Source: Limnohabitans sp.
Lineage (GTDB): Bacteria > Pseudomonadota > Gammaproteobacteria > Burkholderiales > Burkholderiaceae_C
Length of the DNA: 64,000 bases
Assembly: GCA_030158125.1 (NCBI GenBank)
Contig: JAOATL010000013.1
Location: 64,879 to 128,878 of the forward strand
Reading direction: 5' to 3'
Part shown: positions 1 to 8,206 of the stretch, piece by piece
How the letters are laid out: each line of letters starts with the position of its first letter
How positions within the stretch are numbered: the first letter of the stretch is position 1
Translations under genes and position numbers: made by a program
Notes under the pieces: generated by a model
Database searches by the model: none
Seen by the model: only the letters and a program-made list of their open reading frames with translations
What the model was told of the DNA's origin: nothing

Positions 1-1
1 G

Positions 2-742
2 CGCGTGTTGGGTGCCAGCGCTTATGCGGCGGAAGGCGCCACAGAAGTGATTGCCAGCCAAGGCACTTATGAGTTGATTGTGGAGCGCGGCGCGCAAGAC
101 ATGAAGAGTGAAATGGAGCGCTTCCCTCGTTTGTTCCGCGGCGCTGAAGAAGTGCCTGGCCTCACCTGGCCCACCATGGTGATTGGCGGCGGTGATGCCA
201 CCAAGGGCGAAGTGCCCGGCAAATTGGTGGTCGACTTAGGCGGCGTGAAGGTTCAAATCTGGAGCCCCGGTTATGGCCACACGCGCGGTGACACCATTGC
301 TTGGGTGGAAGAAGAAAAAGTATTGTTTTCGGGCGACTTGGTGGAATACGAAGCGGGCGTCTACACCGGTGATGCACAACTGCAAGAGTGGCCTGCGACG
401 TTGGAAGCCTTGCGCGCATTGAAAGCAGAAGCCATTGTGCCTGGCCGCGGTGAAGCCATGAAAGGCCAAGCCGATGTGAACAAAGCTTTGGACTACACCA
501 AGCGCTGGGTGGAAACTTTGTACAAAGCGGGCCAAGAAGCTGTGGCCGCCAAGATGGATCTCAAAGCCGCCATGGCCCATGCCCGCAAAAGCATGGACCC
601 TGTGTTTGGCCATGTGTTCATCTACGAACACTGCCTGCCCTTCGACGTGACTCGCGCTTACGACGAAGCCTCGGGCATCAAGAATCCCCGCATCTGGACT
701 GCAGAGCGCGACATGGAGATGTGGAAAGCCTTGCAGGACTGA
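2..742 (+). CDS. MBL-fold metallo-hydrolase, C-terminal part (cut by window edge)
   Basis: This is the C-terminal part of a metallo-beta-lactamase-fold hydrolase. The reading frame is open to the left edge, so the N-terminal part, including the expected HxHxDH zinc motif, lies outside the window. Visible MBL signatures are the zinc-ligand His in GHTRGDTIAWV and the metal-bridging Asp in VLFSGDLVEYEAG. The sequence style recalls MBL proteins of the SoxH/quinoprotein-relay type, but the substrate cannot be told. A GTG at base 5 could be read as a start, yet the family needs about 100 more upstream residues, so I treat the gene as truncated by the window. Repeat element A follows the stop codon directly. 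Confidence 0.85.
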   Translation, partial: RVLGASAYAAEGATEVIASQGTYELIVERGAQDMKSEMERFPRLFRGAEEVPGLTWPTMVIGGGDATKGEVPGKLVVDLGGVKVQIWSPGYGHTRGDTIAWVEEEKVLFSGDLVEYEAGVYTGDAQLQEWPATLEALRALKAEAIVPGRGEAMKGQADVNKALDYTKRWVETLYKAGQEAVAAKMDLKAAMAHARKSMDPVFGHVFIYEHCLPFDVTRAYDEASGIKNPRIWTAERDMEMWKALQD

Positions 743-747
743 AGCAG

Positions 748-900
748 AATAATTGGGGTCAGATCAACATTAATTTCCAATCAGTGAGGGCTCAACCCAA
801 GGGGGGCTGAACGATTTCTGGTACCCCAGTATGAGGAAGCCCCCCTTGGGTTGAGCCCTCACTGATTGACCAAATTAATGTTGATCTGACCCCAATTATT
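748..900. repeat. Long hairpin repeat, copy A
   Basis: A 153-base imperfect palindrome. The left arm is 748-808 and the right arm 838-900; they are complementary except for a small internal loop near 777. The 29-base loop (809-837), read on the minus strand, contains CTCATACTGGGGTACCAGAA followed by ATCGTT, the core shared with copies B (5849-6001) and C (19225-19308). The outer part of each arm carries GGGGTCAGATCAACATTAA, also shared with copy B. The element separates two convergent genes and could act as a bidirectional terminator. GGGGTCAGA-type ends recall REP-like sequences spread by RAYT transposases, but that link is only a resemblance. Confidence 0.9.
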
Positions 901-1787
901 TAAATCAAGTCGCGCAGATCGGTTTCGTAGGCGCGCAATCTGCGTTGCGCTTTTTGGCGCTGGGCAGGGGTGGTGGTGTTGTGCAGTTGCGAAAAATTGA
1001 CGCAAGCTTGCTGTTCAATTTGAAGTTGCAAATTGAGCAGCACAGGGTCCTGCGGGCGGACGGATTGCAGGCTGAGTTGCAACACTGTTTTTTCAGCTTG
1101 TGCCAAATTAAAGCCTGGCTTTGTAGATTCTTGAATCAGGTTTTGCAAAATTTGCAATTGAGCTTGCTGTCGCTTGATGCGATTTTGCAGCGCAACTTCA
1201 GGCGACCAAATAGACTGCTCAATTTGTTGTTTAAGCAACTTGACTTGCTCAGTATTCAGGTCGCCATACATGTCTGAAAAACGATCGACCGTGGCGTCGA
1301 GGCGTTTCTTCAAACGGTCCTCGGCATTGGCTTGTAACCAATCTTTTTTCCAATCGTCATTTTTAACCGCCCATTGCTTTTCCAGGTGGCGCAGTTGACG
1401 CGGCGTCAGTTGCAACACAATGGGCGTGGCCAAGCGCGAACTTTCCAGTGCCACAGCTTCTATGCGCTTCTCCATCTTGCCCCAGACCTCGCAAGCTTGC
1501 TGCGGCGAGATGCTGTGAGGTGCCATGCTTTGGGCTTGCCCCAATAAATCGGCTATCAGGGGCAGTTCTTCTTTGCGATGCCATGCCTGAAGTTTTTTCA
1601 GTGCTTGTTTGGTTTGAGCGGCTTGGGTGTCGGTGAAGTTGGCATAGTTGTCGAGCCACCACGAACTGATCTCTGGCAGCTGGTTGTAACCTAATTTGAT
1701 GGCGCTGCAGCCACTTAAGCTGGCACTGAGCACCACAGCCGCTAAAGAAGCCGCGATAATTCGAACCCAGAAGGAAATTTTCGCCAT
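900..1787 (-). CDS. DUF6279 family lipoprotein
   Basis: Predicted lipoprotein of about 295 residues. A hydrophobic signal segment is followed by the lipobox LSGC, and the mature part opens with SAIKLGYNQLPEISSWW, typical of DUF6279. The rest is helical, rich in Gln, Leu and charged residues, without recognisable catalytic motifs; its function is unknown. I chose the ATG at 1787-1785 because GAGG lies 8 bases upstream on the minus strand; a GTG at 1796 is an alternative. The ATG overlaps the glmU ATG on the other strand within CATG. The stop codon (900-902) touches the outer end of repeat A. Confidence 0.85.
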   Translation of the reverse strand: MAKISFWVRIIAASLAAVVLSASLSGCSAIKLGYNQLPEISSWWLDNYANFTDTQAAQTKQALKKLQAWHRKEELPLIADLLGQAQSMAPHSISPQQACEVWGKMEKRIEAVALESSRLATPIVLQLTPRQLRHLEKQWAVKNDDWKKDWLQANAEDRLKKRLDATVDRFSDMYGDLNTEQVKLLKQQIEQSIWSPEVALQNRIKRQQAQLQILQNLIQESTKPGFNLAQAEKTVLQLSLQSVRPQDPVLLNLQLQIEQQACVNFSQLHNTTTPAQRQKAQRRLRAYETDLRDLI

Positions 1788-3240
1788 GTCGGACACCTCA
1801 ACAAATCAGACAGCATTGTCACCTCAACCACCCTTGGACGTGGTTGTCATGGCGGCGGGTAAGGGTACTCGAATGAAAAGCCGTCTGCCCAAAGTCTTGC
1901 AGCGCTTGGCAGGCAAGCCGCTGTTGGGCCATGTACTCGACACGGCAGCTCAACTGCAAGCCCGGTCTGCCGTGGTCATTACGGGTCATGGTGCCGACGA
2001 AGTAGAAGCTGCGGTGGCCCAACAAGCTTCAGGATTGGCGGTGAAGTTTGTGCGCCAAGAACCGCAGTTGGGGACTGGCCACGCCGTGCAACAGGCTGTG
2101 CCCGCATTGGCCGACGATGGCTTGGTGGTGGTGTTGTCGGGCGACGTGCCCCTGACACAAGCCGACACGCTGAAAGCTTTGATGGCATGCGTTCACGCAG
2201 CAGGCGCAGATCGCTTGGCCTTGCTCACCCTCGACATGCCCAATCCCACAGGCTACGGCCGCATTGTTCGCACGGCGCAAGGCGATAGCGTACAAGCCAT
2301 CGTGGAGCAAAAAGACGCCAACCCAGAACAGCTCAAAATCCAAGAGGTGTACAGCGGCATCATGGCCGTGCCTGCGCGCCAACTCAAAACCTGGCTGGCC
2401 AAACTCGACAACCAAAACGCCCAAGGCGAGTACTACCTCACCGACGTGGTGAAGTGGGCCGTGGCCGATGGCGTGACGGTGGTGGCCCATCGCATTCAAG
2501 ACGAATTGCAAGTGACGGGCGTCAACAGCCCGCAACAATTGGCGCAACTTGAGCGACCTTTCCAATTGCAACAAGCCAACGCGCTGATGGTTCAAGGTGT
2601 GCGTTTGGCCGATCCTGCACGATTGGATGTGCGCGGTCATTTGCAATGCGAAGCCGATGTTGAAATCGATGTGAACTGTGTGTTCGAAGGCCAAGTGCAT
2701 TTGGGTGAAGGCGTTCGCATCGGCCCTAACTGCGTCATTGCCAATGCACGCATTGCTGCAGGTGCCGTGATTCATGCCTTCACCCACATCGATGGCGAAA
2801 AGCTAGGTGTGACCGTGGGCGAAGGTGCCTTGATTGGTCCGTTTGCCCGCTTGCGCCCTGGCGCGCAACTGGGCGCTGAAGTGCACATTGGCAATTTTGT
2901 CGAAGTGAAAAATTCCACCTTGGCCAAAGGCGCCAAGGCCAATCACTTGGCCTACTTGGGCGATGCCACTGTGGGCGAGCGCGTTAACTATGGCGCGGGC
3001 AGCATCACGGCCAATTACGACGGTGCCAACAAGCACCGCACCGTGATTGAAAACGATGTGCATGTGGGCAGCAACTGCGTGTTGATTGCGCCTGTCACCA
3101 TTGGTGCGGGCGGCACTGTGGGCGGTGGTTCTACCATCACTAAAAGCACCGAGCCTGGCGCATTGAGTGTGGCCCGTGGCAAGCAGGTGAGCATTGCCAA
3201 TTGGAAGCGGCCCCAAAAAGCGCCCAAGCCCGGCAAGTAA
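1786..3240 (+). CDS. glmU: Bifunctional UDP-N-acetylglucosamine pyrophosphorylase / glucosamine-1-phosphate N-acetyltransferase
   Basis: GlmU makes UDP-GlcNAc for peptidoglycan and lipopolysaccharide by acetylating glucosamine-1-phosphate and then uridylating it. The N-terminal pyrophosphorylase domain starts with MAAGKGTRMKSRLPK near residue 22 (nucleotide-binding loop). From about residue 260 the protein turns into hexapeptide repeats of the left-handed beta-helix acetyltransferase, with the family signature YGAGSITANYDG. At 484 residues it is a little longer than usual because of the N-terminus. Start chosen at the ATG with AAGGAAA upstream. A possible -10 (GATAAT, 1755-1760) lies inside the opposing lipoprotein gene. 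glmS follows 700 bp downstream. Confidence 0.97.
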   Translation: MSDTSTNQTALSPQPPLDVVVMAAGKGTRMKSRLPKVLQRLAGKPLLGHVLDTAAQLQARSAVVITGHGADEVEAAVAQQASGLAVKFVRQEPQLGTGHAVQQAVPALADDGLVVVLSGDVPLTQADTLKALMACVHAAGADRLALLTLDMPNPTGYGRIVRTAQGDSVQAIVEQKDANPEQLKIQEVYSGIMAVPARQLKTWLAKLDNQNAQGEYYLTDVVKWAVADGVTVVAHRIQDELQVTGVNSPQQLAQLERPFQLQQANALMVQGVRLADPARLDVRGHLQCEADVEIDVNCVFEGQVHLGEGVRIGPNCVIANARIAAGAVIHAFTHIDGEKLGVTVGEGALIGPFARLRPGAQLGAEVHIGNFVEVKNSTLAKGAKANHLAYLGDATVGERVNYGAGSITANYDGANKHRTVIENDVHVGSNCVLIAPVTIGAGGTVGGGSTITKSTEPGALSVARGKQVSIANWKRPQKAPKPGK

Positions 3241-3270
3241 ATCGGTAGACCTTGCTTTGTTCCTTTGCTC

Positions 3271-3789
3271 TTAGGTTGGAGCGCTTGGCAACGGAATTTC
3301 GGTGCCAAACTTGGCGCGCTTCACGCTGAAAAAAGCCTTCACATTTCGCACGTTGGCGTCTTGCGTCAGCAGCCTTTGGGTGAACGCCAAATAGGCTGGC
3401 ATGTCGGGCACTTGCACCACCAGCATGAAATCGGGGCCTGGCGATACACGCCAACATTGCTGAACCGATGCTTCTTGAATGGCACGCGTTTCGAAGGCCT
3501 GCAGCAACTCCTCGCCTTGCTTGTCTAAGCTGACTTCAATCAGCGCAGTCACGCTGTGACCCATGAGCTGCGCCAGTTTGTTCGACGACAAAATGGCCAC
3601 CTGCTTTTCGATCCAACCCTCTTGTTGCAAACGCTTGGTGCGGCGCAAGCAGGTGGGCGCGGAAATGCGCAATTTGTCGGCCAATGCAATGTTGCTGATG
3701 CTGGCATCGGCTTGCAAAATGGCCAGCAATTGAAGGTCGATGGCATCCAAGCTACTGGCTGAGGCGTTTGCTTCAAAGGAAGGGGGCAT
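3271..3789 (-). CDS. Lrp/AsnC family transcriptional regulator
   Basis: A 172-residue Lrp/AsnC regulator. Residues about 17-60 form the winged HTH (LDAIDLQLLAILQADASI, then a recognition helix around SAPTCLRRTKRLQ). The C-terminal half is the RAM/AsnC ligand-binding domain, with the family-type stretch VSPGPDFMLVVQVPD. The effector is unknown, probably an amino acid. The gene diverges from glmS across an AT-rich spacer carrying four matching half-sites, so autoregulation and an effect on glmS are plausible. It converges with glmU with only 30 bases between stop codons. Confidence 0.93.
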   Translation of the reverse strand: MPPSFEANASASSLDAIDLQLLAILQADASISNIALADKLRISAPTCLRRTKRLQQEGWIEKQVAILSSNKLAQLMGHSVTALIEVSLDKQGEELLQAFETRAIQEASVQQCWRVSPGPDFMLVVQVPDMPAYLAFTQRLLTQDANVRNVKAFFSVKRAKFGTEIPLPSAPT

Positions 3790-3793
3790 GTGA

Positions 3794-3862
3794 ATTATTT
3801 CAATTTAATTCGATAAATGAAATAATAAACCATCAATGTATATTAATGAAATATTATTTCAT
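3794..3862. promoter_or_regulatory. AT-rich spacer with four ATTATTTCAT-like half-sites (candidate Lrp-type operator)
   Basis: Between the divergent Lrp-type gene and glmS, the 10-mer ATTATTTCAT occurs four times with at most two mismatches: 3794-3803 forward, 3817-3826 reverse, 3846-3855 reverse and 3853-3862 forward. The last two form a 25-base near-perfect palindrome at 3842-3866. Centre-to-centre spacing (about 23 and about 32 bp) is close to whole helical turns, as expected for an Lrp octamer wrapping DNA. The sites are seen directly; the binding protein is inferred from position. Confidence 0.5.
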
Positions 3863-3940
3863 TAATCTAAATAATTATTAAAAGTAATTTCTATTTAAGC
3901 CGCCTAAGATTCACGCACTTTCAATTCAAAGGTTGATCCT

Positions 3941-5842
3941 ATGTGCGGCATTGTTGGTGCAGTTTCCGATCGAAACATCGTTCCTATCTTGGTTCAGGGC
4001 TTGCAGCGCCTGGAGTACCGAGGCTATGACTCTTGTGGCGTGGCCATTCATGAAGCCAGTCTCAAGCGCGGCGCTGGTGGCTTAAAGCGCGCACGCAGCA
4101 CCTCCCGCGTCGCAGAGCTGATGACGCAAATTGAAACCGATCATTTGGAAAGCGGCACGGGCATTGCCCACACTCGCTGGGCCACCCATGGCGCGCCTGC
4201 CGTTCACAATGCCCACCCACATTTCAGTTCAGGGCCCGGCAATTTAGAAAGCCTAAAAGACAAGCCCGGCCGCGTAGCCTTGGTGCACAACGGCATCATT
4301 GAAAACCACGACGAATTGCGTGCGCAGTTGCAAGCCAAAGGCTATGTGTTCACCAGTCAAACCGACACCGAAGTGATCGCGCATTGGGTGGACAGTGTCT
4401 ACGACGGGGATTTGTTTGACGCCGTCAAACGTACCGTGAGCGAACTCAAAGGCGCTTTCGCCATCGCTGTGTTTCACAAAGACGAACCGCAACGCGTGGT
4501 GGGCGCGCGTGCTGGATCGCCATTGATTTTGGGTGTGGGCACATCACATCACGAAAACTTTTTGGCCAGCGATGCCATGGCATTGGCCGGTGTCACCGAT
4601 CAAATTGTTTACCTCGAAGAAGGCGATGTGGTTGACATTCAGTTGGGCAAGTATTGGATTGAAGACCGCTTGCATCAGCGTGTGGAGCGACCTGTCAAAA
4701 CTGTGCATGCCCACAGCGGTGCTGCCGAGTTGGGCCCTTACAGGCACTACATGCAGAAGGAAATTTTTGAACAACCCCGCGCCATTGCCGACACCTTGGC
4801 AGGTGTGGAACACATCGTGCCTGAGTTGTTTGATGGCGTGAACGGTGGCGCGCAATCGGCCAGCGCATTCAAAGTGTTCAAAGAGATCGACAAGGTCTTG
4901 ATCTTGGCCTGTGGCACCAGCTACTACAGCGGCTGCGTGGCCAAGTATTGGTTGGAGTCGGTTGCCAAAATTCCATGTCAAGTAGAAATTGCCAGTGAAT
5001 ACCGCTATCGCGATTCTGTACCCGATCCCAAAACCTTGGTGGTCACCATCACGCAATCGGGCGAAACGGCCGACACCCTGGCCGCTTTGCGGCACGCGCA
5101 AAGCTTGGGCATGCAACACACGCTCACCATTTGCAATGTGGCCACCTCGGCCATGGTGCGTGAGTGCAAGTTGGCTTATGTGACACGCGCTGGTGCTGAA
5201 ATTGGCGTGGCCTCTACCAAGGCCTTCACCACCCAATTGGCAGGCCTCTTCTTGCTGACCCTGGCCTTGGCGCAAAGCAAAGGGCGTTTGAGTGAGGCGG
5301 ATGAAGCCATGCACCTCAAAGCCATGCGCCACTTGCCTGCTGCTTTGCAAGCGGTGTTGGCACTCGAGCCTCAAATCATCAGCTGGGCGCAAGAATTCGC
5401 ATCCAAAGAAAACGCGTTGTTCTTGGGGCGTGGTACGCATTACCCCATTGCGTTGGAAGGTGCGTTGAAGTTGAAAGAGATCACGTACATTCACGCCGAA
5501 GCTTATGCCGCGGGTGAACTGAAGCATGGTCCCTTGGCTTTGGTGACGAGTGAGATGCCGGTGGTGACGGTTGCGCCAAACGACACTCTGCTTGAGAAAC
5601 TCAAAAGCAACATGCAAGAGGTGCGGGCACGTGGCGGCGTGCTGTATGTCATGGCCGATGGCGACACCAAAATTGCCAGCAGCGAAGGTGTGAATGTGAT
5701 CCGCATGCCAGAGAACTATGGGGTGTTGTCACCCATCTTGCACGTCGTGCCTTTGCAGTTGTTGGCGTATCACACGGCTTGTGCTCGCGGAACTGATGTT
5801 GATAAACCGCGAAACTTGGCTAAGAGCGTGACGGTGGAGTGA
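3941..5842 (+). CDS. glmS: Glutamine--fructose-6-phosphate aminotransferase (isomerizing)
   Basis: GlmS makes glucosamine-6-phosphate from fructose-6-phosphate and glutamine, the first committed step to UDP-GlcNAc. The protein starts MCGIVGAV, so Cys2 becomes the N-terminal nucleophile of the glutaminase domain (about 1-230). Two SIS sugar-isomerase domains follow (CGTSYYSG and SQSGETADT-like phosphosugar loops; [18 protein letters not shown]). The C-terminus [13 protein letters not shown] is the conserved substrate-binding tail. At 633 residues it is slightly longer than the E. coli enzyme (609). An AAGG precedes the ATG. I see no glmS-ribozyme-like structure in the 150-base leader. Repeat B follows the stop codon. 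Confidence 0.97.
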   Translation: MCGIVGAVSDRNIVPILVQGLQRLEYRGYDSCGVAIHEASLKRGAGGLKRARSTSRVAELMTQIETDHLESGTGIAHTRWATHGAPAVHNAHPHFSSGPGNLESLKDKPGRVALVHNGIIENHDELRAQLQAKGYVFTSQTDTEVIAHWVDSVYDGDLFDAVKRTVSELKGAFAIAVFHKDEPQRVVGARAGSPLILGVGTSHHENFLASDAMALAGVTDQIVYLEEGDVVDIQLGKYWIEDRLHQRVERPVKTVHAHSGAAELGPYRHYMQKEIFEQPRAIADTLAGVEHIVPELFDGVNGGAQSASAFKVFKEIDKVLILACGTSYYSGCVAKYWLESVAKIPCQVEIASEYRYRDSVPDPKTLVVTITQSGETADTLAALRHAQSLGMQHTLTICNVATSAMVRECKLAYVTRAGAEIGVASTKAFTTQLAGLFLLTLALAQSKGRLSEADEAMHLKAMRHLPAALQAVLALEPQIISWAQEFASKENALFLGRGTHYPIALEGALKLKEITYIHAEAYAAGELKHGPLALVTSEMPVVTVAPNDTLLEKLKSNMQEVRARGGVLYVMADGDTKIASSEGVNVIRMPENYGVLSPILHVVPLQLLAYHTACARGTDVDKPRNLAKSVTVE

Positions 5843-5848
5843 TCTTCG

Positions 5849-6001
5849 AATAAATGGGGTCAGATCAACATTAATTTCTAATCAAAGAGGCTGAAGGCTA
5901 AGGGGGGCTTCCTCATACTGGCGTACCAGAAATCGTTCAGCCCCCCTTAGCCTTCAGCCCCTTTGATTGACAAAATTAATGTTGATCTGACCCCATTTAT
6001 T
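5849..6001. repeat. Long hairpin repeat, copy B
   Basis: A 153-base imperfect palindrome, the same length as copy A. Arms are 5849-5909 and 5939-6001. The 29-base loop (5910-5938) matches the minus-strand loop of copy A except for one base (CTGGCGTACC instead of CTGGGGTACC), so the copies lie in opposite orientation. The outer arms share GGGGTCAGATCAACATTAA with copy A. The middle of the stem differs from copy A but is still paired with its own opposite arm. It starts six bases after the glmS stop and may end that transcript. Confidence 0.9.
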
Positions 6002-6027
6002 TGGCTAGACATCTTCTGTGTACAAAA

Positions 6028-6060
6028 AGGGGTGAGCAGCTGGACCAGCTGCTCATCCCT
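6028..6060. promoter_or_regulatory. 33-bp palindrome upstream of gnd
   Basis: Arms 6028-6043 and 6045-6060 are complementary at 15 of 16 positions around a single central base; the inner ten pairs (GAGCAGCTGG / CCAGCTGCTC) are perfect. No T-run follows, so it looks more like a protein-binding palindrome than a terminator. It lies about 105 bases before the gnd start, just outside repeat B. The protein that might bind it is unknown. Confidence 0.5.
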
Positions 6061-6165
6061 CCTCCAGTTAGAAGTGACTTCCAACCTCCAAACAGAGGTG
6101 ACACCATTCCCCCCCCAATCCCATGCGAAAATCCGCCACAAATTCTTAAAGACAAACACAGTCAA

Positions 6166-7584
6166 ATGCAAGCATCACACATTGGACTCATCGGCCTCGG
6201 CGTCATGGGCGAAAACTTAGCCCTCAACTTAGCGCGCAATGGCTTCAGCGTGACAGGCTTTGACCTGGACGGCAACAAACGCAACAGCTTTGCCAAACGC
6301 ACAGAAGGCCTAAACGCCTGCGCAGCCAATACGCTGAAAGACTTGGTCGCCAATTTGCAACTGCCCCGACGCGTCTGGCTCATGGTGCCTGCTGGCGCAC
6401 CAGTCGATGCCGTCCTCAAAGAACTCACACCTTTGTTGAATGCAGGTGACGTTGTCATTGACGGTGGCAACACCCTCTACCGCGACACCCAACGCAGAAT
6501 GGAATCGCTCGAAGGCACCGGCATCTTGTACGTCGGCTCTGGCGTCAGTGGTGGTGAAGAAGGTGCGTTAAACGGCCCGGCCTTGATGCCCGGTGGCAGC
6601 TCTGAAGCATGGCCTTTGGTGCGCCCGTTTTTGCAAGCCATTGCGGCCAAAGCCGATGACGGCCAACCCTGTTGTGAATGGATGGGCCCAGGCGGCGCAG
6701 GCCATTTTGTGAAGATGGTGCACAACGGCATTGAATACGCGGACATGCAAATGATTTGCGAAGCCTATGCCCTCATGAAGGGCCTCGGCATGACGGCGCA
6801 GCAAAAGAGCGCGGTGTTTCGCGAATGGGGTCAAGGCGAGTTGAGCAGTTATTTAATCGACATCACGGCCGACATCTTGTCGCACGAAGACCCAGAAACT
6901 GGCAATGCCTTGGTCGACATGATTCTCGACACAGCAGAGCAAAAAGGCACAGGCAAATGGACCAGCCAAATTGCGTTAGACATGGGTGTCAGTGCGCCCA
7001 CCATTGCCGATGCTGTGTTTGCGCGCACCATGAGTGCCGTGCAGCCCGAGCGCGTGTTGGCTTCCAAATTACTGAAAGGCCCTCGGCCTCAAGCTGTACA
7101 AAACCTCCAAGAGGTGCTGCCCAAAATTCAAAAGGCTTTATTGGCCGCCAAAATTTGCGCCTATGCCCAAGGCTTTGCCTTGATCAAAGCCGGCGACAAA
7201 GAACACGATTGGCAATTGCCCATGGACAAAGTAGCGTCGGTGTGGCGCGCCGGTTGCATCATCCGTGCGCATTTGTTGGAAGACATTCGCCGTGCGTTTG
7301 CCGTTCAACACAATCTCACCAATTTGCTGGTGGACGATCACTTTGCACGTCTGATGGCCGAATGCCAGCAAGATCTGCGTGAGGTGGTGGCCATGGCGGC
7401 CATGAACGGTGTGGCAGTGCCTGCGTTCATGAGTGCCCTGAGTTATTACGATGCGTACCGCACAGAGCGCTTGCCCGCCAACTTGTTGCAAGCACAGCGC
7501 GATTATTTTGGCGCCCACACGTATCAACGTTTGGACAAACCTGGCAAGTTTCACACCCAATGGCCTAAGGCAAGCAAGTCATGA
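6166..7584 (+). CDS. gnd: 6-phosphogluconate dehydrogenase (decarboxylating)
   Basis: Converts 6-phosphogluconate to ribulose-5-phosphate and CO2 in the oxidative pentose phosphate pathway. At 472 residues it has the full-length family size. Visible are the Rossmann loop GLGVMG (10-15), the substrate motif SGVSGGEEGA, the catalytic region GAGHFVKMVHNGIEY, and the C-terminal QRDYFGAHTYQR. The strand-2 end reads FDLD (32-35), where NADP enzymes such as E. coli Gnd have FNRS; the Arg/Ser that hold the NADP 2'-phosphate are replaced, suggesting NAD preference (inference). The start ATG fits the family N-terminus; earlier in-frame codons are not expected to be coding. The stop overlaps the next gene's ATG (ATGA). 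Confidence 0.95.
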   Translation: MQASHIGLIGLGVMGENLALNLARNGFSVTGFDLDGNKRNSFAKRTEGLNACAANTLKDLVANLQLPRRVWLMVPAGAPVDAVLKELTPLLNAGDVVIDGGNTLYRDTQRRMESLEGTGILYVGSGVSGGEEGALNGPALMPGGSSEAWPLVRPFLQAIAAKADDGQPCCEWMGPGGAGHFVKMVHNGIEYADMQMICEAYALMKGLGMTAQQKSAVFREWGQGELSSYLIDITADILSHEDPETGNALVDMILDTAEQKGTGKWTSQIALDMGVSAPTIADAVFARTMSAVQPERVLASKLLKGPRPQAVQNLQEVLPKIQKALLAAKICAYAQGFALIKAGDKEHDWQLPMDKVASVWRAGCIIRAHLLEDIRRAFAVQHNLTNLLVDDHFARLMAECQQDLREVVAMAAMNGVAVPAFMSALSYYDAYRTERLPANLLQAQRDYFGAHTYQRLDKPGKFHTQWPKASKS

Positions 7585-8186
7585 ACTTCAACGTCGAACT
7601 GGTGGCGGCCATGGCCATGTTTGCCTTCGTGACCTCGGTCACGCCTGGGCCCAACAACATGATGCTGTTGGCCTCGGGCGTTAACTTTGGTGTGAAGCGC
7701 ACACTGCCGCATTGGCTGGGCGTTTCTCTGGGTCACTTTGTGATGCTGCTGTTGGTCGGTGCAGGTTTAGAGAGTTTGTTGAAGGCGTATCCCTTTGTGT
7801 ACCAAGTGATGAAGGTGATGGGTTTTGCTTACCTGGTGTATTTGGCATGGGGTGTGGCGCGCAGCGGAGCGCCAGAGCGCAACGGCGAAGAGGCCACACA
7901 ACCCATCAGCTTCTTGGGCGCAGCCGCTTTTCAGTGGGTCAATCCCAAAGCCTGGATCATGTCGATTGGCTATTTCAGCAACTACATGCCCACCGATGCA
8001 TCGCTCACTTTTGTGGTGCTCACCTGCATGATGTTCAGCGCCATTAATTTTCCCAGTGTGGGTTTGTGGGTGTGGCTGGGCGCCAGGTTAGAGCGCTATT
8101 TGCAACAAGACACATGGCGCCGTATTTTCAATTGGACGATGGCCTTGCTGTTGGTGGTGTCCATGATTCCTGTTTTGTTCGTTTAA
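7581..8186 (+). CDS. LysE/RhtB family amino-acid exporter
   Basis: A 201-residue inner-membrane protein of the LysE/RhtB family, which exports amino acids or related metabolites. The diagnostic N-terminal motif is TPGPNNMMLLASGVNFG, followed by GVSLGHF and a series of hydrophobic helices; the conserved NPKAWIM is also present. Substrate unknown. It is translationally coupled to gnd through an ATGA overlap, so both are probably on one transcript. Confidence 0.93.
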   Translation: MNFNVELVAAMAMFAFVTSVTPGPNNMMLLASGVNFGVKRTLPHWLGVSLGHFVMLLLVGAGLESLLKAYPFVYQVMKVMGFAYLVYLAWGVARSGAPERNGEEATQPISFLGAAAFQWVNPKAWIMSIGYFSNYMPTDASLTFVVLTCMMFSAINFPSVGLWVWLGARLERYLQQDTWRRIFNWTMALLLVVSMIPVLFV

Positions 8187-8206
8187 CTTTCATCTGATTC
8201 TTTCCC

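Noticed and set aside
3867-3940. glmS ribozyme or riboswitch in the glmS leader
   Set aside because: The leader is short and AT-rich and shows no ribozyme core; Gram-negatives normally use small RNAs for glmS.
4544-5617. 357-residue minus-strand open frame inside glmS
   Set aside because: Shadow of glmS without motif or ribosome-binding site.
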